Below are positions 18,154 through 26,481 of a stretch of 64,000 nucleotides of DNA, one piece after another. The DNA is taken from NCBI RefSeq assembly GCF_036409155.1, contig NZ_JAZGLW010000006.1, positions 124,001 through 188,000 on the forward strand, in the 5' to 3' direction. Numbering within the stretch: the stretch's first letter is position 1; each line of letters starts with the position of its first letter. The DNA is from Mycobacterium sp. 050128. GTDB lineage: Bacteria; Actinomycetota; Actinomycetes; Mycobacteriales; Mycobacteriaceae. Below the pieces are notes generated by a model that was not told the origin of the DNA, ran no database searches, and saw nothing but the letters and a program-made list of their open reading frames with translations. Made by a program: the position numbers and the translations under genes.

Positions 18154-18966
18154 CTATTTGGCGGCGACGCCGGCGCCCACCGGCAGCGTTGCTCCTGTGA
18201 TGTAGCGCGCCGTGTGACTGATCAGAAACAACACGGCGTTAGTGACGTCGCTGTGTTCGACGTCGGGCACCGTCAATGGATTGCCCGCCGTCGGGCTCGG
18301 GTCGACGATGCGCGTCATGCGCTCGTCGAAGATCACGGGTGTGGTGGCGTCGCCGGTGGGATCCACCGAATTTACCCGGATGTTGTGCTCGGCATAGGCG
18401 TAGGAAGCAGACCGCATCAGCCCGACCACCCCGTTTTTAGATGCCGCGTACGCAAAAGCGGCGGCGCTCCCGTCGCCGCCACGGCCGACCAGGCCCTGCA
18501 CCGAGCTGATCAGAACCATCGTTCCGCCGTTGCCCCCGCGGATCATTGACGGTGCCGTCGCGGCGATGGTGTGCCACACGCCGAGGAGATTGGTGTCGAC
18601 GACAGCGTGGAACACTTCCTCGTCGAGCGGATCGGTCAGACCCATTCCGACAACGCCGGCGTTGGCCACCACGACGTCGAGCTCTCCGAATTCGTCAATG
18701 CCCGAATTGATCCCGGCCTGCAACGCGGCCAGGTCGCGGACGTCGGCGACCACGGCCTTGATCCGCCCGCCGGCCTCGCGGACCAATCGGGCGGTCTCGT
18801 CGAGGTCTTCGGAAGTGGCCAGCGGGTAGGGGATTGCGTCGATGTCGGCACACCTGTCGACGGCAATGACATCGATACCCTCGGCGGCGAGAGCAACGGC
18901 ATGACTGCGGCCCTGCCCACGGGCGGCGCCGGTGACGACCGCGACACGGTTCTTCGTCGCGCTCAT
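18154..18966 (-). CDS. Mycofactocin-type SDR oxidoreductase
   Basis: A 270-residue SDR with TGAARGQGRSHAVALA. The extra DRCADIDAIPYPLATSEDL segment after the second strand, followed by DETARLV, marks the mycofactocin-coupled SDR subfamily, whose members hold NAD tightly and pass electrons to mycofactocin. Ser, Tyr and Lys are in LISSVQGLVG and AYAASKNGVVGLM. It starts 1 base after the P450 stop on the same strand, so both belong to one operon under operator site 3. A P450 hydroxylation followed by this alcohol oxidation is the natural reading. Confidence 0.9.
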   Translation of the reverse strand: MSATKNRVAVVTGAARGQGRSHAVALAAEGIDVIAVDRCADIDAIPYPLATSEDLDETARLVREAGGRIKAVVADVRDLAALQAGINSGIDEFGELDVVVANAGVVGMGLTDPLDEEVFHAVVDTNLLGVWHTIAATAPSMIRGGNGGTMVLISSVQGLVGRGGDGSAAAFAYAASKNGVVGLMRSASYAYAEHNIRVNSVDPTGDATTPVIFDERMTRIVDPSPTAGNPLTVPDVEHSDVTNAVLFLISHTARYITGATLPVGAGVAAK

Positions 18967-18967
18967 G

Positions 18968-20155
18968 TCAGGCGATGATCGCCGGCATGCTGTCCCAGCC
19001 GCGCACCGTCGAGGTGCGCGAGCGTCGCGCCCCGGCCATGTCGATGTCCCATTCTGGCCACCGCTTGAGCACCTCTTCGAGGGCCACTCGACCCTCCAGG
19101 CGGGCCAGCGGAGAACCGACGCAGAAGTGCGCCCCGCGGCCGAAGGTGAGGTGTCCGCCCGGCTTGCGGTGGATGTCGAACTTGTCTGGCTCCTCGAAGT
19201 GCCGTTCGTCGCGGTTGGCCGATGCCAGCATCAGTAACAGGGCGCTGCCAGCCGGAACCACCTGGTCTTGGAAGGTGACGTCGTCGGTCGTGACGTAGCG
19301 CGCGACGTGCGGGCCGGGCGGTTCGTAGCGCAGCAGTTCCTCAATGGCCGTCGGGATCAACCCGTGATCCTGGGCCAATTCCTTGCGCTGGTCGGGATGT
19401 TCGGCCAATACCTTGCCCATCCAGCCGAAGAGGCGACCGGTCGTTTCCACACCCGCGCCGGCAACGACGGCCAGGAACACGATGAGTTCCTGCTTGGTCA
19501 GTTTGCGGGTCGTTCCCGTCTCGTCTTCGAATTCGACGTTGAGCAGTTCGGTGATCAGATCATCGGATGGGTTCTTCTCGCGCCACTCGACGTATTCGCC
19601 GAACATCTCACCAGTGAAGTAGCGATCCTTTTTGATTTCCATGGGCTTGCCTGGCTCGTTGCGGAGCACCTGGTTTGCGTGCTCGCGGACCGCGGGCTGT
19701 TCGGCATCGGGAATCCCGGCCAGCATGCCGATGGTGCGCATGGGAAGTTCGGCGCCAAGGTCTTGTACGAAGTCGAATCGACCCCCGCCGACGAGGGGAT
19801 CGAGGCACGCGATGCAGAAGTTTCGGACCTTGTCCTCGATCGCGCGCATCTTCTTCGGGGTGAACGCACGGGACACGATGGCGCGGTGAATGGTGTGAAG
19901 CGGTGGGTCCTCGTTGATGAAGATGCCCGGCGGCATCACGGGATCCGCCATGACCACTTCGAGGATGTCGCCCTTAGCAGAGCTGAGTCGCGCCGTGTCC
20001 TTGAGCGCGGAATCTACGTCGGCGTAGCGGCTCACGCCCCAGAAGTCATGCCGATCGTTGTAGTAGACCGGACATTCATCTCGAAGGCGACGGTAGGTGG
20101 GATAAGGATCGAGGTCGATGTCGAAGTCCCATGGGTCGTAGTACAGATCGCTCAA
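18968..20155 (-). CDS. Cytochrome P450
   Basis: A 395-residue P450. AGVETT is at about 234-239, the ExxR in EELLR at 272-276, and the haem loop FGRGAHFCVG has the cysteine at 345. I chose TTG at 20155 because GAGGAG lies at the right distance upstream and the longer frame would run through operator site 3. The protein then starts with the family-like SDLYYDPWDFDIDLDPYPTY. Site 3 is 46 bases upstream. It is the first gene of a two-gene operon with the mycofactocin-type SDR. Electron supply could come from the ferredoxin at 21995 in the same regulon. Confidence 0.93.
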   Translation of the reverse strand: MSDLYYDPWDFDIDLDPYPTYRRLRDECPVYYNDRHDFWGVSRYADVDSALKDTARLSSAKGDILEVVMADPVMPPGIFINEDPPLHTIHRAIVSRAFTPKKMRAIEDKVRNFCIACLDPLVGGGRFDFVQDLGAELPMRTIGMLAGIPDAEQPAVREHANQVLRNEPGKPMEIKKDRYFTGEMFGEYVEWREKNPSDDLITELLNVEFEDETGTTRKLTKQELIVFLAVVAGAGVETTGRLFGWMGKVLAEHPDQRKELAQDHGLIPTAIEELLRYEPPGPHVARYVTTDDVTFQDQVVPAGSALLLMLASANRDERHFEEPDKFDIHRKPGGHLTFGRGAHFCVGSPLARLEGRVALEEVLKRWPEWDIDMAGARRSRTSTVRGWDSMPAIIA

Positions 20156-20201
20156 CGTCGGCTCCTCGGGGCTGGTTTGGCATGCGTGCACCGGGCGTAT
20201 G

Positions 20202-20217
20202 CTATACGACCGTACAG
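20202..20217. promoter_or_regulatory. TetR-type operator candidate, site 3
   Basis: CTATACGACCGTACAG, 46 bases upstream of the TTG start of the P450 at 20155. It is 71 bases from site 4, on the P450 side of the divergent promoter region. Confidence 0.75.
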
Positions 20218-20272
20218 GAGCCGGTCTTCGGCGGGCAACCATGCGATATCGCCACGTGGAACTCGGCATATG

Positions 20273-20288
20273 CTATACGATCGTACAA
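20273..20288. promoter_or_regulatory. TetR-type operator candidate, site 4
   Basis: CTATACGATCGTACAA, 49 bases upstream of the SDR ATG at 20338. The last base of the right arm differs from consensus. With site 3 it gives each of the two divergent promoters its own copy. Confidence 0.72.
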
Positions 20289-20337
20289 CCCAGTTGGTGA
20301 CCATTGAAGTCGGCTGGATACGAACTCGAGGAGTGTA

Positions 20338-21108
20338 ATGAGCAGTCGGTTCTCGCTCGATGGACGCGTTGCGCTCATAACTGGCGGTGGTACGGGCATT
20401 GGCCGAGCCGCGGCTCTGGTGCTCGCCGAACACGGGGCTGACGTTGTGTTGGCCGGCCGCCGTCCCGACCCGCTTGAGTCCACCGCCAAGGAGGTAGCCG
20501 CGTGGGGGCGACGCGCCTTGCCTGTTTCGACGGATGTCACCACCGCCGAGGCTTGTCGTAAGCTGGTCGACGCCACTGTGGCCGAGTTTGGCCGGCTCGA
20601 TGTGCTGGTGAATTGCGCTGGCGGCGCCGAGACCAAGTCGATCCTGAAGTGGCCGGACGACGACTTCGAGAACGTCCTCGCCTTGAACTTCAAGGCCGTG
20701 TGGCATCTTTCGAAGGCGGCTGCGAAGCCGATGATGGATCAGGGCAAGGGCGCGATAGTCAATATATCCTCGGGCGCAAGCCTTCTGGCCATGCCGCAAG
20801 CCGCTCCCTACGGCGCCGCCAAGGCTGCGGTGAACAACCTGACTGGATCCATGGCGGCGGCATGGGCGAAGAAAGGCATTCGCGTGAACGCCATCGCCGT
20901 CGGCGCCGTCCGGGCGGCCACATTGACCGACGACGCGGCGCGCTACGGATTGGATCCCGAGGCTATTGCGCTCAGTAATGGGCTTGGTCGCCTCGGCGAA
21001 CCAGACGAAATCGGCTACGGCGTGCTTTTTTTCGCTTCCGACGCGTCGAGCTTCTGCTCGGGTCAGACCCTCTACATGCACGGCGCGCCCGGACCCGCTG
21101 GCGTCTGA
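20338..21108 (+). CDS. SDR-family oxidoreductase
   Basis: A 256-residue classical SDR. TGGGTGIG (15-22) binds the cofactor and NCAGG stabilises the core. The catalytic triad is Ser145, Tyr158 and Lys162 (NISSGAS, PYGAAK). GAGGAG precedes the ATG at good spacing. The C-terminal end (YMHGAPGPAGV) departs from the usual DGG motif. The gene is first of a plus-strand series under operator site 4. The product is probably a dehydrogenase or reductase acting on a ring or chain hydroxyl/keto group. The exact substrate is unknown. Confidence 0.92.
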   Translation: MSSRFSLDGRVALITGGGTGIGRAAALVLAEHGADVVLAGRRPDPLESTAKEVAAWGRRALPVSTDVTTAEACRKLVDATVAEFGRLDVLVNCAGGAETKSILKWPDDDFENVLALNFKAVWHLSKAAAKPMMDQGKGAIVNISSGASLLAMPQAAPYGAAKAAVNNLTGSMAAAWAKKGIRVNAIAVGAVRAATLTDDAARYGLDPEAIALSNGLGRLGEPDEIGYGVLFFASDASSFCSGQTLYMHGAPGPAGV

Positions 21109-21136
21109 CCGCCTTGTGCGCTGGGTACCACGTACG

Positions 21137-21152
21137 CTATACAGACGTACAG
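21137..21152. promoter_or_regulatory. TetR-type operator candidate, site 5
   Basis: CTATACAGACGTACAG, between two consecutive SDR genes on the same strand. It is 12 bases before ATG 21164 and 45 before GTG 21197, so the second SDR has a separate controlled promoter. Confidence 0.74.
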
Positions 21153-21196
21153 CATGCACCGGGATGGTGACCACAAACCGACGGGATGGTGTGGAT

Positions 21197-21940
21197 GTGA
21201 GCCGAGTAGCGGTGGTGACCGGTGGCGGATCGGGCCTGGGGCAGGCGATCAGCACCAAGCTCGCCGCAGATGGTCACCGGGTGGCCGTCATGGACGTCAA
21301 TGTCGAAGCGGCGGACAAGGTGGCCGCGGAGGTACGGGCAGCCGGCGGCAACGCGCTAGCTGTGGGTGTCGACGTCTCCGATGAAACCGCCGTGGACTCG
21401 GCCTTCGGTACGGTCCGAGGCTCCCTCGGCCCAGTGGCGATCCTCGTGACGAGTGCGGCGATCGCGGGCTTTACACGCTTCGACAAGATCACCCTCACCG
21501 AATGGAACCGGTACCTCGCGGTCAACCTCACGGGCACTTTCTTGTGCGTCAGAGCCGCGTTGTCGGACATGGTCGCCGCCGGGTGGGGCCGCATCGTCAC
21601 CATCTCGTCAGCAGCCGGTCAGAGAGGCGCCCCCGCACAGGGCCACTACGCGGCCACGAAGGGCGGTGTCATCGCAATGACCAAGACACTCGCCCTGGAC
21701 TATGCGGCCAAGGGCATTACGGCGAATACGGTCCCGCCGTTTGTGATCGATTCGCCGATGCTGCGTGAACAGCAGCGCGAAGGAAAGTTACCGCCGGCCG
21801 AGCATCTCGCCAAGGCGATTCCCGCACGCCGGCTGGGGTCTGGTGACGACGTTGCCGCCGTGTGTTCGTTCTTGTGTTCGGAGGCGGCGGGTTACGTCAA
21901 CGGACAGGTCATCGGTGTCAACGGCGGCGCCATCATCTGA
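21197..21940 (+). CDS. SDR-family oxidoreductase
   Basis: A 247-residue classical SDR with TGGGSGLGQAI near the N-terminus, Ser/Tyr/Lys in ISSAAGQRG and HYAATKGG, and the ending IGVNGGAII. GTG 21197 places the VSRVAVVTGG start in the family position. ATG 21164 in the same frame adds eleven residues and is also possible. It resembles 3-oxoacyl-(ACP/CoA) reductase-type SDRs. It has its own operator (site 5) and is followed after 54 bases by the ferredoxin gene. It probably interconverts a hydroxyl and a ketone in the regulon's pathway. Confidence 0.9.
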   Translation: MSRVAVVTGGGSGLGQAISTKLAADGHRVAVMDVNVEAADKVAAEVRAAGGNALAVGVDVSDETAVDSAFGTVRGSLGPVAILVTSAAIAGFTRFDKITLTEWNRYLAVNLTGTFLCVRAALSDMVAAGWGRIVTISSAAGQRGAPAQGHYAATKGGVIAMTKTLALDYAAKGITANTVPPFVIDSPMLREQQREGKLPPAEHLAKAIPARRLGSGDDVAAVCSFLCSEAAGYVNGQVIGVNGGAII

Positions 21941-21994
21941 GGGCCGCGGCGACCGAATGCGCGCACACGACAATGGAGTACGTGGAGGAATGAC

Positions 21995-22234
21995 GTGAGA
22001 GTACGAGTAGACGGCTCGCGCTGCCAAGGACACACGCTGTGCGCGATGATAGCCCCGGACTCCTTCGAACTTGATGACGTCGATGGGCACGCCCACGCCG
22101 CGACCGACGTCGTCGCCGGCGAGCAGCACGACGCGGTCGCAGAGGCCGCGAAGTCGTGCCCCGAACAGGCCATCGAAATCGTCGTGGAGGCGTCGGATCG
22201 CAGCCGTGCGGTGAGAAACGGCGCGGCGCAATGA
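21995..22234 (+). CDS. [3Fe-4S] ferredoxin, P450 partner
   Basis: A 79-residue single-cluster ferredoxin. The cluster cysteines lie in RCQGHTLC and SCPEQAI. Only three of the four usual [4Fe-4S] ligands are present (His replaces the second Cys in CxxHxxC), the signature of the [3Fe-4S] ferredoxins that feed actinobacterial P450s. The GTG start has GAGGAATGAC upstream. Its TGA overlaps the ATG of the P450 gene (ATGA), so the two are translated together and the ferredoxin is almost certainly that P450's electron donor. The ferredoxin reductase is not in the window. Confidence 0.93.
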   Translation: MRVRVDGSRCQGHTLCAMIAPDSFELDDVDGHAHAATDVVAGEQHDAVAEAAKSCPEQAIEIVVEASDRSRAVRNGAAQ

Positions 22235-23598
22235 CCCCCGACCACGACGATTCCCGCACCCCGTCGTCGGCCGCGCGCTATCACTTCGACCGGCATGCCC
22301 CTGACTACCGGATCAACTTCCTCGACATCACCCATGAGATGCATCGCAGATGCCCGGTCGCATGGACGGACACCTACGACGGGCACTGGGTGGCGGCGGG
22401 CAGCGACGAGGTCTTCGAGCTCGCTCGTTGTCCGCATGTGTCCAACGACCACGACGTCAACCATGAGCGGCGCGGGTACAAGGGTATCTCCATCCCGCTC
22501 ATGGTGGAGGCCGAAAACTTCCGCGGCGGAATGCTCGAAATGGACGATCCCGAACACCGCGACTACCGTACGGCGCTCAACCCCTATCTCTCGCCGGCCG
22601 CGGTCAAGCGCTGGGGACCGTTCGTCGACGAGATCGTGCGCGCCTGCATCGACGACCACATCGATTCGGGCAGCATCGATTTCGTCGACGACCTTGCCAA
22701 CGTCGTTCCTGCGGTGCTCACGCTCGCCATGCTCGGGGTGCCGCTCGACAAGTGGACCATGTACAACGAGCCGGCCCACGCATCGATCTATACGCCGCCC
22801 GATTCACCCGATGCGGCGCGCGTCCGCGAGCAATACACGGCGATGGGCATGGACCTATTCGCCAACCTGGTGGAGATCCGGGAACAGCCTCGCCCTGGGA
22901 TCATTGACGCGTTGGCCAAGTTGCGCCTCGACGGTCAGGCGCCGCCCGACATCGAGTTGATCGGGATGTTGAACCTATTGATCGGTGGCGGATTCGACAC
23001 CACCACCGCCCTGACCGCACACGCGTTGGAATGGCTTTCCCAGCATCCCGACGAACGTGCACGGCTCAGCCGTGACCGCGAAACCCTGCTGAACCCGGCC
23101 ACCGAGGAGTTCCTGCGCTATTTCACTCCCGCGCCGGGCGATGGTCGCACCGTCGCCCAGGACATCGAACTCGGCGGCATCGCGTTCAAGGAAGGTGACC
23201 GATTGTGGCTGTCCTGGGCGATGGCCAACCGCGACCCGGCCTTATTCAACGAACCCGATGCCGTCATTCTTGATCGGAAGGGCAACCGCCACTTCAGCTT
23301 TGGCCTGGGCGTGCACCGATGCATAGGTTCCAACGTCGCACGGACCGTATTCAAGTCGATGCTGACCGCGGTGCTCGACCGGCTGCCGGACTATCAGTGT
23401 GAGGCTGAGGGGACCGTGCACTACGACAGCATCGGCGTAATCCAAGGAATGAAGCACCTTCCGGCCACGTTCACCCCCGGCCGCCGCCGCGGCCCCGGGG
23501 TTTCCGAGACAATCCCGCGGTTGCAACGTGCCTGTGACGAACAGGGTTTGGCCCGTCCCATCACCGAACTCAAGGAGTCCGCGAAGATCGCGGAGTGA
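22231..23598 (+). CDS. Cytochrome P450
   Basis: A 455-residue P450, longer than its neighbours. The I-helix motif is GGFDTTT (253-259), with Asp in place of the usual acidic Glu. ExxR is in EEFLR (292-296) and the haem cysteine is Cys364 in FGLGVHRCIG. The extra length is a C-terminal tail of about 45 residues after the usual P450 end (GRRRGPGVSETIPRLQ onward). The start overlaps the ferredoxin stop. It is part of a plus-strand run of six coupled genes (ferredoxin, P450, SDR, sulfotransferase-like, SDR, unknown). It would hydroxylate the pathway substrate. Confidence 0.93.
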   Translation: MTPDHDDSRTPSSAARYHFDRHAPDYRINFLDITHEMHRRCPVAWTDTYDGHWVAAGSDEVFELARCPHVSNDHDVNHERRGYKGISIPLMVEAENFRGGMLEMDDPEHRDYRTALNPYLSPAAVKRWGPFVDEIVRACIDDHIDSGSIDFVDDLANVVPAVLTLAMLGVPLDKWTMYNEPAHASIYTPPDSPDAARVREQYTAMGMDLFANLVEIREQPRPGIIDALAKLRLDGQAPPDIELIGMLNLLIGGGFDTTTALTAHALEWLSQHPDERARLSRDRETLLNPATEEFLRYFTPAPGDGRTVAQDIELGGIAFKEGDRLWLSWAMANRDPALFNEPDAVILDRKGNRHFSFGLGVHRCIGSNVARTVFKSMLTAVLDRLPDYQCEAEGTVHYDSIGVIQGMKHLPATFTPGRRRGPGVSETIPRLQRACDEQGLARPITELKESAKIAE

Positions 23599-23639
23599 AT
23601 CGAACCCGAAGCCGACCGCGCACTCATAAGGAGAGATTG

Positions 23640-24503
23640 ATGTCCGAACACAGCACCGTGGCCTTGGTGACGGGAGCCAGCCGCGGAGCGGGCGCAGGCA
23701 TCGCCAAGGCGCTGGGGAGCCACGGCTGCACGGTGTACATCACCGGCCGGACCCGCAGCGGCGATGGATCCTCGCTGAATGGCACCATCGACGAGACCGC
23801 CGCGCAGGTGACCGCGGCCGGTGGTCGAGGCGTCGCCGTACGGGTCGACCACGGCAACGACGTCGACGTCAAGGAACTCTTCGACCGGATCCGCGACGAG
23901 CAAGGCCGCCTGGACATCCTGGTGAATAACGCCGCCATCATCCGCGACGAGATGATGGGCCGAACGAAATTCTGGGAGGAACCACTCAACGTCGTAGACA
24001 CCCTGGACGTCGGAGTGCGCAGCAGCTACGTGGCCACCGTTTACGCTGCGCCACTGATGATTCCGCAACGCAAAGGGCTCGTCGCCTTCTCCTCGTCGTC
24101 GGGCTCGGTCCACTACGCATTCGGACCCGCCTACGGCGTGCCGAAGGCCGCCACCGACAAGATGGCCGCCGACATGGCTTTCGACTTCCGCGAGTTCGGC
24201 ATCGCCGCAGTGTCGATTTGGATGGGCTCGCTGCTGACCGATCGAGTCAGGAAAATCATCGCGAGCAAGCCAGAGAAGTTCGGGCACATCCTCGACACCG
24301 CCGAAACACCGGAACTGACCGGCCATGTCATTTGGGCGCTGTACAACGACCCTGAGTTGATGACGCTAAGCGGTCAGACCCTGATCGGCGCAGAGCTGGC
24401 GGTCAAGTACGGGATTCAAGACGAGGGCGGTCGTCAGCCACCGTCCTATCGCGACATGTTCGACGTCCACCCGTGCCAGCAATTCCCGCACATCATGCGA
24501 TGA
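23640..24503 (+). CDS. SDR-family oxidoreductase, DHRS1-like
   Basis: A 287-residue SDR with TGASRGAGAGIAKAL, and a long loop after strand two containing DGSSLNGTIDETA that is typical of DHRS1-like proteins. Catalytic residues are in SSSSGSVHY and AYGVPKAA. AAGGAGAG precedes the ATG. The stop overlaps the next gene's start (ATGA). It sits between the P450 and the sulfotransferase-like gene in a translationally coupled operon. The substrate is unknown. Confidence 0.88.
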   Translation: MSEHSTVALVTGASRGAGAGIAKALGSHGCTVYITGRTRSGDGSSLNGTIDETAAQVTAAGGRGVAVRVDHGNDVDVKELFDRIRDEQGRLDILVNNAAIIRDEMMGRTKFWEEPLNVVDTLDVGVRSSYVATVYAAPLMIPQRKGLVAFSSSSGSVHYAFGPAYGVPKAATDKMAADMAFDFREFGIAAVSIWMGSLLTDRVRKIIASKPEKFGHILDTAETPELTGHVIWALYNDPELMTLSGQTLIGAELAVKYGIQDEGGRQPPSYRDMFDVHPCQQFPHIMR

Positions 24504-25711
24504 CCACGGAAAGGCTTGCCGTGCAACCCCATCGATCAGGCGCACACACGCTGAGGAGTGAGCGCCTGATCGATGCGGCAAGAAATGCCACCGGCTTGGA
24601 CAACTTCGGGGAGGATGGTTGGCGCGAAGGGCTCGACCGGCTGGTAGATGCCCTCGTGACGGAGGCGGCGCTCAACGACGTCGGTGTGGCCGCGGCGTGC
24701 AAGGAGCTGAAGTACCTGCTCATCGCCCGACTAGGCGTAGTGGCGTACCGCAATGCTCATCCCAATATCGCGGCGGCCGACGTCGTCCCGCCGGTGGTGA
24801 TCATCGGTCAAGCCCGGACGGGCACTACCATCTTGCACGACCTGCTGGCCCAAGACCCGGCCGCGCGCGTACCCCTCACTTGGGAGGTAGAGCGGCCGTG
24901 CCCGCCGCCGGAGACGGCCAGTTACACGACTGATCCGCGGATCGAGGCCGTCGACGGGCGGATCGCCGCGATGGGCACCGTAATGCCCGACCTCTTCGGG
25001 ATGCATCCGATGGGTGCGCAGTTAGGGCAGGAATGTGTGTGCATCACCGCATCCGACTTCCGCAGCATCTTGTTCGCCACCGAATACCGAATTCCCTCCT
25101 ACGCGCGATGGCTCTTCGATGAAGCCGACCACGAGTCCGTTTACGGATGGCACCGAACATTCCTGCAGCACTTGCAATCTCGCCACCCCACTGGTCGGTG
25201 GGTTCTCAAGTCGCCCGGTCACATTTGGACACTGGGTGAAATGACCGCCGCCTACCCCGATGCTCTACTCGTGCAGACGCACCGTGACCCGCTGCGGATC
25301 ATCGCTTCGGTAACGTCGATGTACACCACGTTGCGTGGCGTCACCAGCGATGTAGTCAATCCCCAGCAGATCGCATCGGAATGGGGCGAGTACATCCTTG
25401 ACGGACTCGACCGGTCGGTGGCAGCCCGTGCGAACGGAACTGTGAGCTCCGCCAACGTGATTGACGTCAACTTTCGAGATTTCGCGGATGATCAGGTGGG
25501 AACGGTCGAGAAGGTCTACGACCGCTTCGGACTTGAGTTCACCGATGCCGTTCGCGCGCGGGTCGCCGACTTCTTGACCAATCATCGCCAGGACAAGCAC
25601 GGCGGCCACCGCTATACGTTCGCGTCTACAGGCCTGGATTCGGGGGAATGGCGTGAACGGGCCCGCCGATACCAGGAATACTTCGACGTGCCATCGGAGA
25701 GGCTGGACTGA
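24500..25711 (+). CDS. Sulfotransferase-family protein
   Basis: A 403-residue protein with the PAPS-binding P-loop IIGQARTGTTILHDLL (about 101-116) and the 3'-phosphate segment LLVQTHRDPLRIIASVTSMY further on, as in the actinobacterial sulfotransferase_3 group. ATG 24500 overlaps the preceding stop. Such proteins are frequent in mycobacterial catabolic and lipid loci, but few have a demonstrated substrate. In this operon a role in sulfating or binding a hydroxylated intermediate is only an inference. A transfer reaction inside a degradative operon is unusual. Confidence 0.85.
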   Translation: MTTERLAVQPHRSGAHTLRSERLIDAARNATGLDNFGEDGWREGLDRLVDALVTEAALNDVGVAAACKELKYLLIARLGVVAYRNAHPNIAAADVVPPVVIIGQARTGTTILHDLLAQDPAARVPLTWEVERPCPPPETASYTTDPRIEAVDGRIAAMGTVMPDLFGMHPMGAQLGQECVCITASDFRSILFATEYRIPSYARWLFDEADHESVYGWHRTFLQHLQSRHPTGRWVLKSPGHIWTLGEMTAAYPDALLVQTHRDPLRIIASVTSMYTTLRGVTSDVVNPQQIASEWGEYILDGLDRSVAARANGTVSSANVIDVNFRDFADDQVGTVEKVYDRFGLEFTDAVRARVADFLTNHRQDKHGGHRYTFASTGLDSGEWRERARRYQEYFDVPSERLD

Positions 25712-25713
25712 TC

Positions 25714-26481
25714 ATGTCCAATGAGACGCTCTGCAACCGTGTCCTTTTCATCGCCGGGGCTGGACCGCAGATTGGTGCTGCGACAGCCCACATCGCGGCA
25801 CGGGAGGGTGCGTGTGTCGCGCTGGCCGCGCGTCGCCTAGAGGTTGCCGAGGAGATCGCAGATTCGGTAAGGGCGGCCGACGGCAAGGCCATCGCGGTTC
25901 GATGCGACGTCACCTCCGACGAGGACGTGGAGAGCGCACTCGACGCCACCAGGTCCGAGTTCGGCGTCATCGACCGAGTCTTCTTCAATGCCGCGTACTA
26001 CGACAACCGACAGGCATCCATCGACATCGACGATGACGCATGGGACACCTCTATGGACGTCAACCTGAACGCGGCCGTTCGGATCGCGCGGCGCACGGTG
26101 CCGGCGATGATCGAGCACGGCGGCGGGTCCTTCGTGTTCACGTCGTCGGCGGCGTCCGTCGTGGCCGGCGATACACGTTTCGGTTACCAGGTGTCGAAGG
26201 CGGGTTTGAACGCCGTCACCCGATTTGTTGCGGGAAAATATGGAAGGCAGGGCATTCGGGCCAACGCCGTGCTGCCGTTCGTCGTCGAGGGTGCTGTCGG
26301 TGCAGCTGCGGCGTCACTGAACTGCATCGGCCGATCACCGACCGCCGAAGAAATCGGTGAAGCCGTGGTCTTCCTCCTGTCGGACCGTGCAGCCGCAATC
26401 ACTGGTCAACTGATCCACCTCGACGGCGGTCTCTTCGTCCGAGCCCCCTGGCCGACGCCGGCATCCAAGCCACGCGCATGA
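25714..26481 (+). CDS. SDR-family oxidoreductase
   Basis: A 255-residue SDR. The cofactor turn is AGAGPQIGAATA, a variant of TGxxxGIG. NAAYY replaces the common NNAG. Ser, Tyr and Lys are in TSSAASVVAG and GYQVSKAG. It starts 2 bases after the previous stop and overlaps the next gene by ATGA, so it is the fifth member of the coupled run from 21995. The divergent nucleotide motif leaves cofactor preference open. Confidence 0.87.
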   Translation: MSNETLCNRVLFIAGAGPQIGAATAHIAAREGACVALAARRLEVAEEIADSVRAADGKAIAVRCDVTSDEDVESALDATRSEFGVIDRVFFNAAYYDNRQASIDIDDDAWDTSMDVNLNAAVRIARRTVPAMIEHGGGSFVFTSSAASVVAGDTRFGYQVSKAGLNAVTRFVAGKYGRQGIRANAVLPFVVEGAVGAAAASLNCIGRSPTAEEIGEAVVFLLSDRAAAITGQLIHLDGGLFVRAPWPTPASKPRA